From the NCBI RefSeq assembly GCF_008015755.1, contig NZ_SSGF01000016.1, positions 17,819 through 81,818 on the forward strand: a DNA stretch of 64,000 bases, read 5' to 3'. The notes below the pieces were generated by a model, which did not search any database, was not told the DNA's origin, and saw only the letters and a program-made list of their open reading frames with translations. Shown here in pieces: positions 26,179 through 35,198 of this stretch (position 1 is the first letter of the stretch; every line of letters begins with the position of its first letter). A program made the translations under genes and the position numbers. The DNA is from Methylophilus sp. GTDB lineage: Bacteria > Pseudomonadota > Gammaproteobacteria > Burkholderiales > Methylophilaceae.

Positions 26179-27585
26179 ATGACTACTTTTCTGCCAGCGT
26201 CCATTTTTAAAGCCTACGATATTCGCGGTATCGTCGGCGAGACGCTGACAGAAGACATTGTTTATCAGATCGGCCTGGCGCTAGGCTCCCTGGCGCAAGA
26301 ACGTGGCGAACACAGCCTGTGTGTCGGCTATGACGGCCGCTTATCCAGCCCCACCCTGGCCGCGGCACTGACGACCGGCATCGTAGACACCGGCACCAAT
26401 GTGATTGCCTTGGGCATGGTCACCACCCCCATGCTGTATTTTGCAGCGCACTACCTCACAGAAACCAGCAGTGGCGTCATGATGACCGGCAGCCATAATC
26501 CACCAGCCTACAATGGCCTCAAAATGGTGATTGCGGGTGAAACCCTCAGCAGTGAGGCCATACAGGCACTCAAACAACGCATCACCCAGCAACAATTTGC
26601 ACAACCTGCACAACCCGGCAAGCAATCGTTCTACGAGATATATCCAGCTTATCAGGCGGCCATTATTTCTGACATTCAACTGGCACGCCCGATGCGGGTG
26701 GTGATGGATTGTGGCAACGGTGTCGCTGGCGCTTATGCACCAGCCCTGTTTAAAGCATTGGGCTGCGAGGTTGAACCTTTGTTTTGTGAGGTAGATGGAC
26801 ACTTCCCCAACCACCATCCAGACCCGGTCGATGCGAAAAACCTGCAAGATGTGATACACACATTACAGACCGGTGAAGCCGAAATAGGCATTGCCTTTGA
26901 TGGCGATGGCGATCGTTTGGGTGTGGTCACTAAGTCCGGCCAGATTATCCGCAGTGACCGCCAACTGATGCTATTTGTAGAAGACGTGCTGCAAAAACAG
27001 CCAGGCAGCAAGGTAGTGTTTGACGTGAAGTCGACACGCCATTTATCACCGTTTATCCGTGAGCACGGCGGCAAACCAGTGATCTGGAAAACCGGCCACT
27101 CATTAATGAAAGCCAAAATCAAAGAAACCGGTGCCGCCATCGGTGGCGAGCTCTCCGGCCACCTGTTTTTTAACGATGCCAGGCAAGGTAAGCCCCGCTG
27201 GTTTGGCTTTGATGATGGCCTGTATAGCGCAGCACGCCTGCTAGAAATCGTCAGCCACAGCCCCAATGCCAGCGCAGTGCTCGAAGCCTTGCCCGACAGC
27301 CTCAACACCCCCGAATTACAGATTGCCATGCAAGAAGGCGAACCGCACGCCTTGATCGCCACGCTGCAACAATCGGCACAATTTGCAGATGCCCTTGAAG
27401 TCATCACGATTGATGGCTTGCGTGTGGAATATGCTGATGGCTTTGGCCTGATTCGCGCCTCAAACACCACGCCAGTCCTCACGCTGCGCTTTGAAGCAGA
27501 GAGCGAGGCGGCATTAGGCCGCATTCAACTGGCGTTTAAACAAGTCATCCGCCACGCCAATCCAGACTTGAAATTTCCGTTTTAA
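26179..27585 (+). CDS. Phosphomannomutase/phosphoglucomutase
   Basis: Alpha-D-phosphohexomutase of 468 residues, AlgC/ManB type. It interconverts hexose 1- and 6-phosphates for exopolysaccharide and LPS sugar nucleotides. Motifs in order: FKAYDIRGIVG at the start, phosphoserine loop MMTGSHNP, Mg loop FDGDGDR, sugar-binding GGELSGH and phosphate-binding RASNTTP. It follows iscX with no gap, and a small aspartic-protease gene follows 11 bases later. A second phosphohexomutase gene, pgm-like, lies at 30642-32273. Confidence 0.94.
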   Translation: MTTFLPASIFKAYDIRGIVGETLTEDIVYQIGLALGSLAQERGEHSLCVGYDGRLSSPTLAAALTTGIVDTGTNVIALGMVTTPMLYFAAHYLTETSSGVMMTGSHNPPAYNGLKMVIAGETLSSEAIQALKQRITQQQFAQPAQPGKQSFYEIYPAYQAAIISDIQLARPMRVVMDCGNGVAGAYAPALFKALGCEVEPLFCEVDGHFPNHHPDPVDAKNLQDVIHTLQTGEAEIGIAFDGDGDRLGVVTKSGQIIRSDRQLMLFVEDVLQKQPGSKVVFDVKSTRHLSPFIREHGGKPVIWKTGHSLMKAKIKETGAAIGGELSGHLFFNDARQGKPRWFGFDDGLYSAARLLEIVSHSPNASAVLEALPDSLNTPELQIAMQEGEPHALIATLQQSAQFADALEVITIDGLRVEYADGFGLIRASNTTPVLTLRFEAESEAALGRIQLAFKQVIRHANPDLKFPF

Positions 27586-27596
27586 GCCACCATTGA

Positions 27597-28103
27597 ATGA
27601 GCATGGGACATGCTACTCAAAGACTCTACTCGCGCGGGCGCGGCCTGCTCTACACCGTGATCTGGCTGGGCCTTGCTGCATTGGTCTGGTTGCTAGTCGA
27701 CCGCGTGCAACACCCCAACACCCTAGAACAAATCGGCCAGCAACAAGTGGTCAGCCTCAAGCGCGGGCCAGATGGCCACTACAGTGCCGAGGCGCTGATT
27801 AACGGCGAACGCGTACGCGTGCTGGTAGACACCGGCGCCACCGGCGTGGCCATTTCACAAAGTGTTGCTGACCGTTTAGGCCTGGCCAGCCGCGATGCGA
27901 TTAACACGCACACCGCTAACGGCAATGCCGTGTCTTACCTGGTGCGTTTAAAAACCGTGCAATTGGGCGGAGTGGTTGCGCATGATGTCGCCGCGACGAT
28001 TTCGCCGGGGCTGGAAGGTGATGCCTTGCTTGGCATGAGCTTTTTAGGCCGAATGGATGTACGCTTGTATCGTGGTGTGATGACCATACGGGATGGTGAG
28101 TAA
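27597..28103 (+). CDS. Membrane-anchored retropepsin-like aspartic protease
   Basis: Single-domain clan AA aspartic protease of 168 residues (TIGR02281-like). An N-terminal TM helix (LLYTVIWLGLAALVWLLV) places the protease domain in the periplasm. The active-site motif VLVDTGATGVAIS (DTG) and the second conserved block LLGMSFLGRMDVRL are intact; such proteins dimerise to form one active site. Substrates are not known. It lies 11 bases after the phosphohexomutase gene, on the same strand. Confidence 0.88.
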   Translation: MSMGHATQRLYSRGRGLLYTVIWLGLAALVWLLVDRVQHPNTLEQIGQQQVVSLKRGPDGHYSAEALINGERVRVLVDTGATGVAISQSVADRLGLASRDAINTHTANGNAVSYLVRLKTVQLGGVVAHDVAATISPGLEGDALLGMSFLGRMDVRLYRGVMTIRDGE

Positions 28104-28105
28104 TA

Positions 28106-28132
28106 CGCGTGAGCAAGCGGTTTGCCCACGCG
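28106..28132. terminator. Hairpin between convergent genes
   Basis: CGCGTG-A-GCAA, four-base loop, TTGC-C-CACGCG, in the 36-base gap between the aspartic protease and lipoprotein stops. A stable stem with two bulges, but no T-run, so termination would be weak or Rho-aided in both directions. Confidence 0.4.
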
Positions 28133-28139
28133 CCAGCGA

Positions 28140-28583
28140 TTATGGTGCCTCAGCAGGTAATGGCTTACCTTGTTTGACAAGGGCCACCGCTTGCGCAAAC
28201 CGTTTATGGAATGTCGTTTCAGTTAAGGTTGTGGCGACATTCACTGTCACACGGCGCTTGGTCACCACAGTCACTTTCGTGTCGTCATCTTTCACCGGTT
28301 CTACCCAGGCACCCATCACCGCGCCCCATGACACCAGATTCACGCCACTGCTGGTGAGCATATAGTGCTGGTCTCTATGCTCTTCAATCGCGTCAGCGCC
28401 TTCCCATCTGAAGACGGTTTTTGCGATTTCCCAAGCTTGCGCTTCTGTCACGGCATAGTTTTTGGTGGTGCCTTCAGCACCGCTTTGTTTCACTTTAACC
28501 ACATCTTGCATGGTTGAGCAACCAGCCGCAGTCATCGCTAACGCCACTAACAGGGCGCTGGCAACTCTTCTTTTGATATTCAT
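28140..28583 (-). CDS. Putative lipoprotein
   Basis: Lipoprotein of 147 residues. The signal peptide MNIKRRVASALLVALAMTAA ends in the lipobox AAGC, so Cys22 should be lipidated; residue +2 is Ser, which favours the outer membrane. The mature part is a small alpha/beta protein without a recognised family. It includes YAVTEAQAWEIAKTVFRWEGAD, TSSGVNLVSWGAVMGAWVEP and a strand-rich VTVVTKRRVTVNVATTL. This helix-strand order resembles small outer-membrane lipoproteins of unknown function (DUF3568-like). Stand-alone, convergent with the protease gene. Confidence 0.75.
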   Translation of the reverse strand: MNIKRRVASALLVALAMTAAGCSTMQDVVKVKQSGAEGTTKNYAVTEAQAWEIAKTVFRWEGADAIEEHRDQHYMLTSSGVNLVSWGAVMGAWVEPVKDDDTKVTVVTKRRVTVNVATTLTETTFHKRFAQAVALVKQGKPLPAEAP

Positions 28584-28667
28584 TGTTATTCTTTCAAATT
28601 ATTAAGTAAAGATTGTTTAATCCAATCCGGCGTGACATTAGCAGATTTTTAGCAGCAACGCCATGCA

Positions 28668-29033
28668 CTACTTTCTGACGCCATATTCCAGCACAAACCA
28701 CTGCGGGTTCAGCCCGGCCAGGGGTGCACGCAATGTGGCTAATTCAGCCTCAGGCCCATGCACCTCAATGCGCACCATCTGAGACACTTCGCCCATCTCA
28801 TGCAAAATCGGGCGCAGGTTTTCAAGATGTGCTAACAAGGCCGCGGCATTTTCAAAGCCTTCGCGGCAATGCGCGAGGTCACCATCAAAGCTAAAGCCAT
28901 AATACAAACAGCCAGACTCGCGTGCTGACCATGCCACATACTTCTCGCAGATAGCCCGAAAAGCAGCGGCTTTGCCTGGGTGAATCTCAAAGTAGGGGGA
29001 AACGGAACAGCAGGTATCTTGGGTAGCCATCAC
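28668..29033 (-). CDS. Small protein with ABM-like (dimeric alpha/beta barrel) fold
   Basis: Protein of 121 residues. The start (SVSPYFEIHPGKAAAFRAIC), the middle (SGCLYYGFSFDGDLAHCREG) and the end (AALLAHLENLRPILHEMGE) follow the pattern of antibiotic-biosynthesis-monooxygenase / ferredoxin-like dimeric barrel proteins. Strand-helix-strand then strand-helix-strand is visible. No catalytic residues can be named. It lies 21 bases after the M48 peptidase gene on the same strand and may be co-transcribed. Function unknown. Confidence 0.65.
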   Translation of the reverse strand: MMATQDTCCSVSPYFEIHPGKAAAFRAICEKYVAWSARESGCLYYGFSFDGDLAHCREGFENAAALLAHLENLRPILHEMGEVSQMVRIEVHGPEAELATLRAPLAGLNPQWFVLEYGVRK

Positions 29034-29054
29034 TAACTATCTTTGTTTAATCAA

Positions 29055-30614
29055 TTACTTTGCCAGCTCGGCGCCTTCGACCACGACGCGGAAGAATTGC
29101 AATGCCGCCTGGTCCTGGATACGCACGCCAGTCGCCACCGAGCCGCGTTTACCCGGTGCGATACCGCCGGTAATCAGCATGGATCGCGTCTGGTCGACCA
29201 AACGTCCGCGGTTATCGTATTGCAACATACGCACCTGCACGCGGCCAACTGGTACGCTGCTATTGTTCTGCACCGCGGCATACACCATGCCGGTGTTATC
29301 CGCCAGCGGGCCTGACGGCAAATAACGCGCGGGGTTGCGTGGCAAATCGATGCGCATGGCACGGCCAGCGGCTTCTTTACCGATTTCAGAATCTGAGCTG
29401 GCTGCGAGTTGGTAGTGCTGTAAAGCCAGTGAGGTTTCACCGCGGCCTTCGGCAATCTGGCCAAGCAAAGCATAGCCAGGCGCCGTTGGCAGCAAGGCAT
29501 TGGCTTTTTTCAAGAAAGGCTCAGCCTGCTCTTTTTTGCCATCGTTAAACAGCGCAATCCCGCTTTGGACATAAGGCTTGAAATAGTCAGGCTGCATTTG
29601 AATCGCCTTATCGTAAAACGCCAGCGCCTCAGTGGTGTTCTTTTTGGTCAGCGCAATATCCCCCAACAACTCCTGAAAACGCGCTTCGTGCGGCTCGATA
29701 CTGATGGCTTTTTTGGCCAGGGTTTTGGCTTTTTCTGCATCGCCTTTTTGCAAGGCGGCTTTGCCTTCGTCATAGGCTTTATACGCTTCGCGCGTCGCCA
29801 TGAGTTTGGCGACTTTTTGCGCATAAACATCTTTGCCCATGTCACCGCCAGCACCTAATTCTGCCAGCGTTTTTTTGTTGTCTTCTACACGTTCTTGTGA
29901 CGGCGGGTGGCTGGCAAACAGGCCAGAAATAAAATCTTGCCGCTTGCCCTCACTCAAACGCACAAACGTCTCTTGCAAGGTCACAGCCGCAGCCGGGTCA
30001 TAGCCAGCCAGTTTCATGTACTTCATGCCATAGTGGTCCGACTCTGATTCGGCATCCCGGCCATATTTGCTGGTGATTAACTGCCCGCCCAATTGCGCGC
30101 CACCGACCACCAAGTTGGCATAATTAGAGTCACGCGTCGCGAGGCCCACCGCTAGCATGGCGCCTTGCATAAACATGCCACGCTCCATCCCTTTGGCACC
30201 ATGACGCGCCGCCGCATGCACAATTTCATGCCCTAGCACAGCCGCCAGCTCCGCCTCACTGTGCAACTCATATAACAGGCCACGGTTAAAAGCGATTTTG
30301 CCGCCCGGCATCGCCCAGGCATTGGGCACAGAGTCATTGAGCACTACAAACTCATAGGGCAGATCCGGGCGATCAGAGACCGCTGCCAGTTTTTGCCCCA
30401 CTTGTTGCACGTAGCGAGTGAGTTCTGCATCCAAGGTGTAATCCCCCCCTTGCGATTGGCGCGCCGGACTGTAGTTTTGCTGGCCGAGTTGGATCTCTTT
30501 GTCTTGCGAGACAAACTGGAACTCACGCTCTTTGGTCACCGGGTTGACGCCGCAGGCCAGCAAGCCTGCAGACAACACCATCGGGCAGAGAATACTTTTT
30601 TTTATCATGGTCAT
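29055..30614 (-). CDS. M48 family metallopeptidase with TPR repeats, lipoprotein
   Basis: Zinc metallopeptidase of 519 residues, BepA/YfgC-like. A short signal ends in the lipobox LLAC (Cys21), predicting a lipoprotein. The M48 domain carries LGHEIVHAAARHG (HExxH) and a downstream Glu-containing block (GRDAESESDHYG). It is followed by TPR helices (about 290-420), then an extra C-terminal beta domain (VQVRMLQYDNRGRLVDQ). BepA-type proteins degrade or help assemble outer-membrane proteins such as LptD; the extra domain goes beyond the E. coli form. Start at 30614 has AGGGA 9 bases upstream. The ABM-like gene follows. Confidence 0.9.
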   Translation of the reverse strand: MTMIKKSILCPMVLSAGLLACGVNPVTKEREFQFVSQDKEIQLGQQNYSPARQSQGGDYTLDAELTRYVQQVGQKLAAVSDRPDLPYEFVVLNDSVPNAWAMPGGKIAFNRGLLYELHSEAELAAVLGHEIVHAAARHGAKGMERGMFMQGAMLAVGLATRDSNYANLVVGGAQLGGQLITSKYGRDAESESDHYGMKYMKLAGYDPAAAVTLQETFVRLSEGKRQDFISGLFASHPPSQERVEDNKKTLAELGAGGDMGKDVYAQKVAKLMATREAYKAYDEGKAALQKGDAEKAKTLAKKAISIEPHEARFQELLGDIALTKKNTTEALAFYDKAIQMQPDYFKPYVQSGIALFNDGKKEQAEPFLKKANALLPTAPGYALLGQIAEGRGETSLALQHYQLAASSDSEIGKEAAGRAMRIDLPRNPARYLPSGPLADNTGMVYAAVQNNSSVPVGRVQVRMLQYDNRGRLVDQTRSMLITGGIAPGKRGSVATGVRIQDQAALQFFRVVVEGAELAK

Positions 30615-30641
30615 GCAGCCATTTCCCTGTGGCGATAATTA

Positions 30642-32351
<1,710 letters not shown>

Positions 32352-33026
32352 TCAAACATCCATGCTTTGTCGCGCGCGACGGCCAATGCCAAAATACAAC
32401 ACCGACAAGCCGACAAGATGACACACCGGCCACCACAAGGCGTTGAATTGCTGCTGCGTAAACGCATAAGCGCCAAGCACGCCGCCAGTCACAAAACCGC
32501 CAATCAGGATTAAATACAGGGTTAACCGTCGCCTATCGACGGCTTGACCACGTAAACGCAGACCGAAAGCAATGCCAATATCGGTGAATAATCCAGACAC
32601 ATGTGTCGTGCGCACCACTGCCCCGCTAAAGGTGCTGGTCATCGCATTTTGCAATCCACACGCGGCAGAAGCCAGCCACTGGCCGCTGAGCCAGCCCTGA
32701 TTAAGTAACAACACCGCCGCTGTGAGCAAGCCTGCTTCTATCCATAATGCCAGGTGATATTGTCTGCCCAGCTTGAGTGCCTCGTGGCCGATGACCATGC
32801 CACTGATGATGGCGCCCAGCACAAAAAAGAGCATCACACAGAGCAGATGCAGCACTTGCAAGATATCCCCTTGCATGATTTCAATCGAGAAAAAAGTAGA
32901 AATGCCGGTCAGATGCGACACGGCCTGATGACGAAAACCCAGCACGCCGACAGCATTCACAAAGCCCGCATTCATGGCCAGTAAACATCCGCCCAGCTCC
33001 ACCCAGCGCGGCAAACGCTGCATCAT
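32352..33026 (-). CDS. DUF1275 (YoaK) family membrane protein
   Basis: Integral membrane protein of about 224 residues with six or so hydrophobic helices, DUF1275/YoaK type. Conserved features seen are GGCLLAMNAGFVNAVGVLG at the start (the family's usual AGxxDAxxxL-like helix), VSHLTGISTFFS, and ACGLQNAMTSTFSGAVVRTTHVSGLFTDIG. The last block is diagnostic. The ATG at 33026 was chosen because GAGGG lies 6 bases upstream; the ORF runs further but without homology. Function unknown; family members are possible small-molecule transporters. It is divergent from pqqA at 33238. Confidence 0.85.
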   Translation of the reverse strand: MMQRLPRWVELGGCLLAMNAGFVNAVGVLGFRHQAVSHLTGISTFFSIEIMQGDILQVLHLLCVMLFFVLGAIISGMVIGHEALKLGRQYHLALWIEAGLLTAAVLLLNQGWLSGQWLASAACGLQNAMTSTFSGAVVRTTHVSGLFTDIGIAFGLRLRGQAVDRRRLTLYLILIGGFVTGGVLGAYAFTQQQFNALWWPVCHLVGLSVLYFGIGRRARQSMDV

Positions 33027-33153
33027 GTCATACCCTCGTTTTTCAACTTGTTGTTGTATGCATTTTACGCTGCCAGCGCAGCAGGACAACAAAAATCACG
33101 CGACGCAAAACTACGTAAAATCATGAGCCACTTTTACGGATTCGCTTCAGGGT

Positions 33154-33167
33154 GGTGTTGAAACACC
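33154..33167. promoter_or_regulatory. Palindromic operator candidate upstream of pqqA
   Basis: GGTGTTGAAACACC, perfect 6-bp arms with a GA centre. It lies 5 bases before a TATAGT -10-like hexamer (33172-33177) in the pqqA leader region, so it covers the place of a -35 element. This suggests control by a dimeric regulator. Confidence 0.45.
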
Positions 33168-33237
33168 GGCGTATAGTGAGAGTCATACAAGCACATCAAA
33201 CATGATGTTCTTAATTAAATAACTCAAGGAGATGATT

Positions 33238-33309
33238 ATGTGGACTAAACCAGCTGCTACTGAAATGCGTTTTGGCTTTGAAGTAACCATGTACGTGATG
33301 AACAAGTAA
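33238..33309 (+). CDS. pqqA: Coenzyme PQQ precursor peptide PqqA, copy 1
   Basis: 23-residue peptide beginning MWTKPAATEMRFGFEVTMY. The Glu and Tyr that are cross-linked to make pyrroloquinoline quinone are E15 and Y19 in the conserved EVTMY core. PqqE, with PqqD, joins these residues and other Pqq enzymes complete the cofactor of methanol dehydrogenase. Too short for normal ORF calling. AAGGAGATGATT gives a strong ribosome-binding site, and an intrinsic terminator follows 50 bases after the stop, so it is a monocistronic peptide gene. No pqqBCDE genes are in the window. Copy 2 at 34988-35059 encodes an identical peptide. Confidence 0.96.
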   Translation: MWTKPAATEMRFGFEVTMYVMNK

Positions 33310-33356
33310 TCAGCCTTTGTCTTAAGTCATTAAGATAAGCAAGTTAGGTTGAACAA

Positions 33357-33385
33357 AAAACCGCCGGTATACGGCGGTTTTTTTA
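33357..33385 (+). terminator. Intrinsic terminator after pqqA copy 1
   Basis: CCGCCG (33361-33366), loop GTATA, CGGCGG (33372-33377) flanked by A-run and T-run (TTTTTTT). A-rich on the left, so it can also end the convergent TauE/SafE transcript on the minus strand. Confidence 0.92.
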
Positions 33386-33403
33386 TTGCCTGCGGCAGTG
33401 AGT

Positions 33404-34219
33404 TTAAGACAGCTGTGACCACAGCAAGTTGAGGCTCACGCCCATCAAAAAGACGGCAAAAATGCGCTTTAACACCTTGACCGGCAAACGTTTGGTCAGC
33501 GCCACGCCAGCGGGGGCAAATAACACGCTGAGCGGGGTAATCAGCATAATGGCGGGCAAATAGAGCAAGCCGAACGAATCTGGTGCATGTGCCGTTTGGC
33601 GCACGGCATCTTGTAGATAACTCACCGTGCTCGCCAGCGCAATCGGAAAACCCAATACGGCTGACGTCCCGATCGCCTGCTTCACCGACACATTGCGCAT
33701 GGCCAGGTAAGGCACCGTCAGCGTACCGCCCCCGATCGACACCAGCGCAGAAATCACACCGATCAACAACGACACCAGGCTGATCTCGACCTTGCCGGGC
33801 ACTTTGTGCTGCGTCGGTTTGCGGTCCAAAAACAACTGTATGGCAGCAAAAAAAGTAAAGCTGGCAAAAAACAGCGTTAAATAAAACGCATCGAGGTGAA
33901 TCGCCACCAAGGTTGCCAATAGCGAACCAATAAACGCCATCGGCACCATGGCCCAGACATAGGGCCAGACGATATTCTGATTTTTATGATGCGCCAGTAT
34001 GCTGGACAGTGAAGTAAAGACGATGCAGGCCATCGAGGTGGCCAGTGCCATATGAAAGGCGGCATCGGCCGAGAAGCCCTTGGCCACCAATATGGCATGC
34101 AACATGGGCACCAGCACAATGCCGCCGCCTATGCCCAGCAAGCCAGACAGCACGCCGACCACCACGCCAATCAGGCAGAACAACGCATACTGCTCAAAAA
34201 ATAGTTGTATCCAGTCCAT
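33404..34219 (-). CDS. TauE/SafE family sulfite/organic-anion exporter
   Basis: Membrane transporter of 271 residues with about eight hydrophobic helices, TauE/SafE (DUF81) type. Both family repeats are visible: GVLSGLLGIGGGIVLVPML at the N-terminal half and VISALVSIGGGTLTVPYLA at the C-terminal half. The second ends at KQAIGTSAVLGFPIAL. Members export sulfite, sulfoacetate or similar anions, mostly untested. The gene lies between the two pqqA copies, converging on the pqqA-1 terminator. Its start lies 95 bases from umuD on the other strand. Confidence 0.88.
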   Translation of the reverse strand: MDWIQLFFEQYALFCLIGVVVGVLSGLLGIGGGIVLVPMLHAILVAKGFSADAAFHMALATSMACIVFTSLSSILAHHKNQNIVWPYVWAMVPMAFIGSLLATLVAIHLDAFYLTLFFASFTFFAAIQLFLDRKPTQHKVPGKVEISLVSLLIGVISALVSIGGGTLTVPYLAMRNVSVKQAIGTSAVLGFPIALASTVSYLQDAVRQTAHAPDSFGLLYLPAIMLITPLSVLFAPAGVALTKRLPVKVLKRIFAVFLMGVSLNLLWSQLS

Positions 34220-34252
34220 GCGACACTCATCCGTTAAAAGCGCAACAGTATA

Positions 34253-34267
34253 CCTGCTGAATGCAGG
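34253..34267. promoter_or_regulatory. Inverted repeat upstream of umuD
   Basis: CCTGC-TGAAT-GCAGG, perfect 5-bp arms, 46 bases before the umuD ATG. A TACAAT -10-like element lies at 34302-34307. It does not match the CTGT-N8-ACAG LexA box, but a diverged SOS operator would be expected about here. The same arms with another spacer (CCTGC-AACCA-GCAGG) occur at 43607-43621. Confidence 0.3.
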
Positions 34268-34313
34268 CGCTTTCTCTGCTTTTTATATTTATGATTTTTG
34301 TTACAATAATCAA

Positions 34314-34931
34314 ATGAATGACCATCAAACCAAAAAAGCAGGCGGCAAACGGTTGGGCGCAGGCCGCAAATCGGGCTCTGGTGTATATCAGGAAGCCACC
34401 ACCGTCATGCGCGTGCCTGTCAGCCAAAAAGCGGCACTCAGTCAACAGCTTAGCCGTTATGCCCGACAGCAGCAACAGCGCAAACAGCTGGATAGCCCGC
34501 ACGCCTTTACACAGCTCGAACACCCAATACAAGCGATCGCGTTGCCGCTCTATCAATCAAAAGTACCGGCGGGGTTTCCCTCTCCGGCCGATGATCATGT
34601 TGAACTGCGCTTGGATCCGACTACCTATTTGATTGACCAGGCAGATTCAACGTTTTTTGTCACCATACAAGGTGAGTCGATGATAGAAGTGGGATTAATG
34701 CCGGGAGACAAGGCGGTGGTAGATCGAGGAAAATCAGCAGTGATCGGTGATATTGTGCTGGCGATGATAGATGGTGAATTCACCATTAAAACGCTGGCCA
34801 AACAAGCAGATGGCACGCCAAAGTTGATGCCTGCAAACGCATCTGGCCGCTATGCGCCACTCCTGATTCAGCCACCCATGCAGTTTGAAGTGTGGGGCGT
34901 GGTGATCGGCTCGTTCAGGCGCTTTAGATAA
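34314..34931 (+). CDS. umuD: UmuD-like S24 peptidase (DNA polymerase V accessory)
   Basis: UmuD-type protein of 205 residues that self-cleaves in the SOS response to activate UmuC. The cleavage region VPAGFPSPADDHVE (Ala-Gly bond), catalytic Ser in QGESMIEVG and catalytic Lys in FTIKTLA are all present. It is longer than E. coli UmuD (139) because of a basic N-terminal extension (KKAGGKRLGAGRKSGSG), as seen in several proteobacterial UmuD proteins, which may add a nucleic acid-binding tail. The ATG at 34314 was chosen because it precedes this extension; upstream sequence in frame is antisense to TauE. umuC lies 268 bases downstream, with pqqA copy 2 in between. Confidence 0.9.
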   Translation: MNDHQTKKAGGKRLGAGRKSGSGVYQEATTVMRVPVSQKAALSQQLSRYARQQQQRKQLDSPHAFTQLEHPIQAIALPLYQSKVPAGFPSPADDHVELRLDPTTYLIDQADSTFFVTIQGESMIEVGLMPGDKAVVDRGKSAVIGDIVLAMIDGEFTIKTLAKQADGTPKLMPANASGRYAPLLIQPPMQFEVWGVVIGSFRRFR

Positions 34932-34968
34932 ACAAAAACCCGGTGCCCATGCATGATGGACAACCGGG
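34930..34968 (-). terminator. Intrinsic terminator of pqqA copy 2
   Basis: On the minus strand CCCGGT and ACCGGG pair around a loop that itself contains CCAT/ATGG, followed by TTTTTGTTT. It lies 20 bases after the pqqA-2 stop, and its T-run overlaps the umuD stop codon. Confidence 0.8.
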
Positions 34969-34987
34969 CTGTCTGAACGCAAATGAA

Positions 34988-35059
34988 TTATTTGTTCATC
35001 ACGTACATGGTGACTTCGAAACCGAAACGCATTTCGGTAGCAGCTGGTTTAGTCCACAT
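34988..35059 (-). CDS. pqqA: Coenzyme PQQ precursor peptide PqqA, copy 2
   Basis: Encodes exactly the same 23 residues as copy 1 (MWTKPAATEMRFGFEVTMY start, E15 and Y19 present). The two genes differ at six codons, all silent third-position changes (for example ACT/ACC, TTT/TTC, GTA/GTC, AAG/AAA). AAGGAGATCATT is the ribosome-binding site. It is antisense to, and lies between, umuD and umuC, with its own terminator. A GATAATACT -10-like element lies at about 35110-35118. The TCGGGAA just upstream of the ribosome-binding site (35079-35085 on the plus strand as TTCCCGA) resembles the operator family near the mxa genes. Monocistronic orphan copy. Confidence 0.95.
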   Translation of the reverse strand: MWTKPAATEMRFGFEVTMYVMNK

Positions 35060-35198
35060 AATGATCTCCTTGTTTGATTTCCCGAACCGACCCCATGTCT
35101 GGCTCGTGTGAAAGTATTATCGGCCCAAGCCCCAACAATCCTGCTATTGCGGATCATGAACAGTGTTTAGGGAATTTCATGAAACACCCCTCATACAA

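Noticed and set aside
34240..34313. LexA box upstream of umuD
   Set aside because: No CTGT-N8-ACAG match. CCTGC-N5-GCAGG is palindromic but differs from the consensus, so it is listed only as an inverted repeat.
33404..35059. The pqqA pair as ends of a mobile element
   Set aside because: The copies are in inverted orientation, but similarity stops near the gene borders, there is no transposase between them, and all codon differences are silent, which points to old selected copies.
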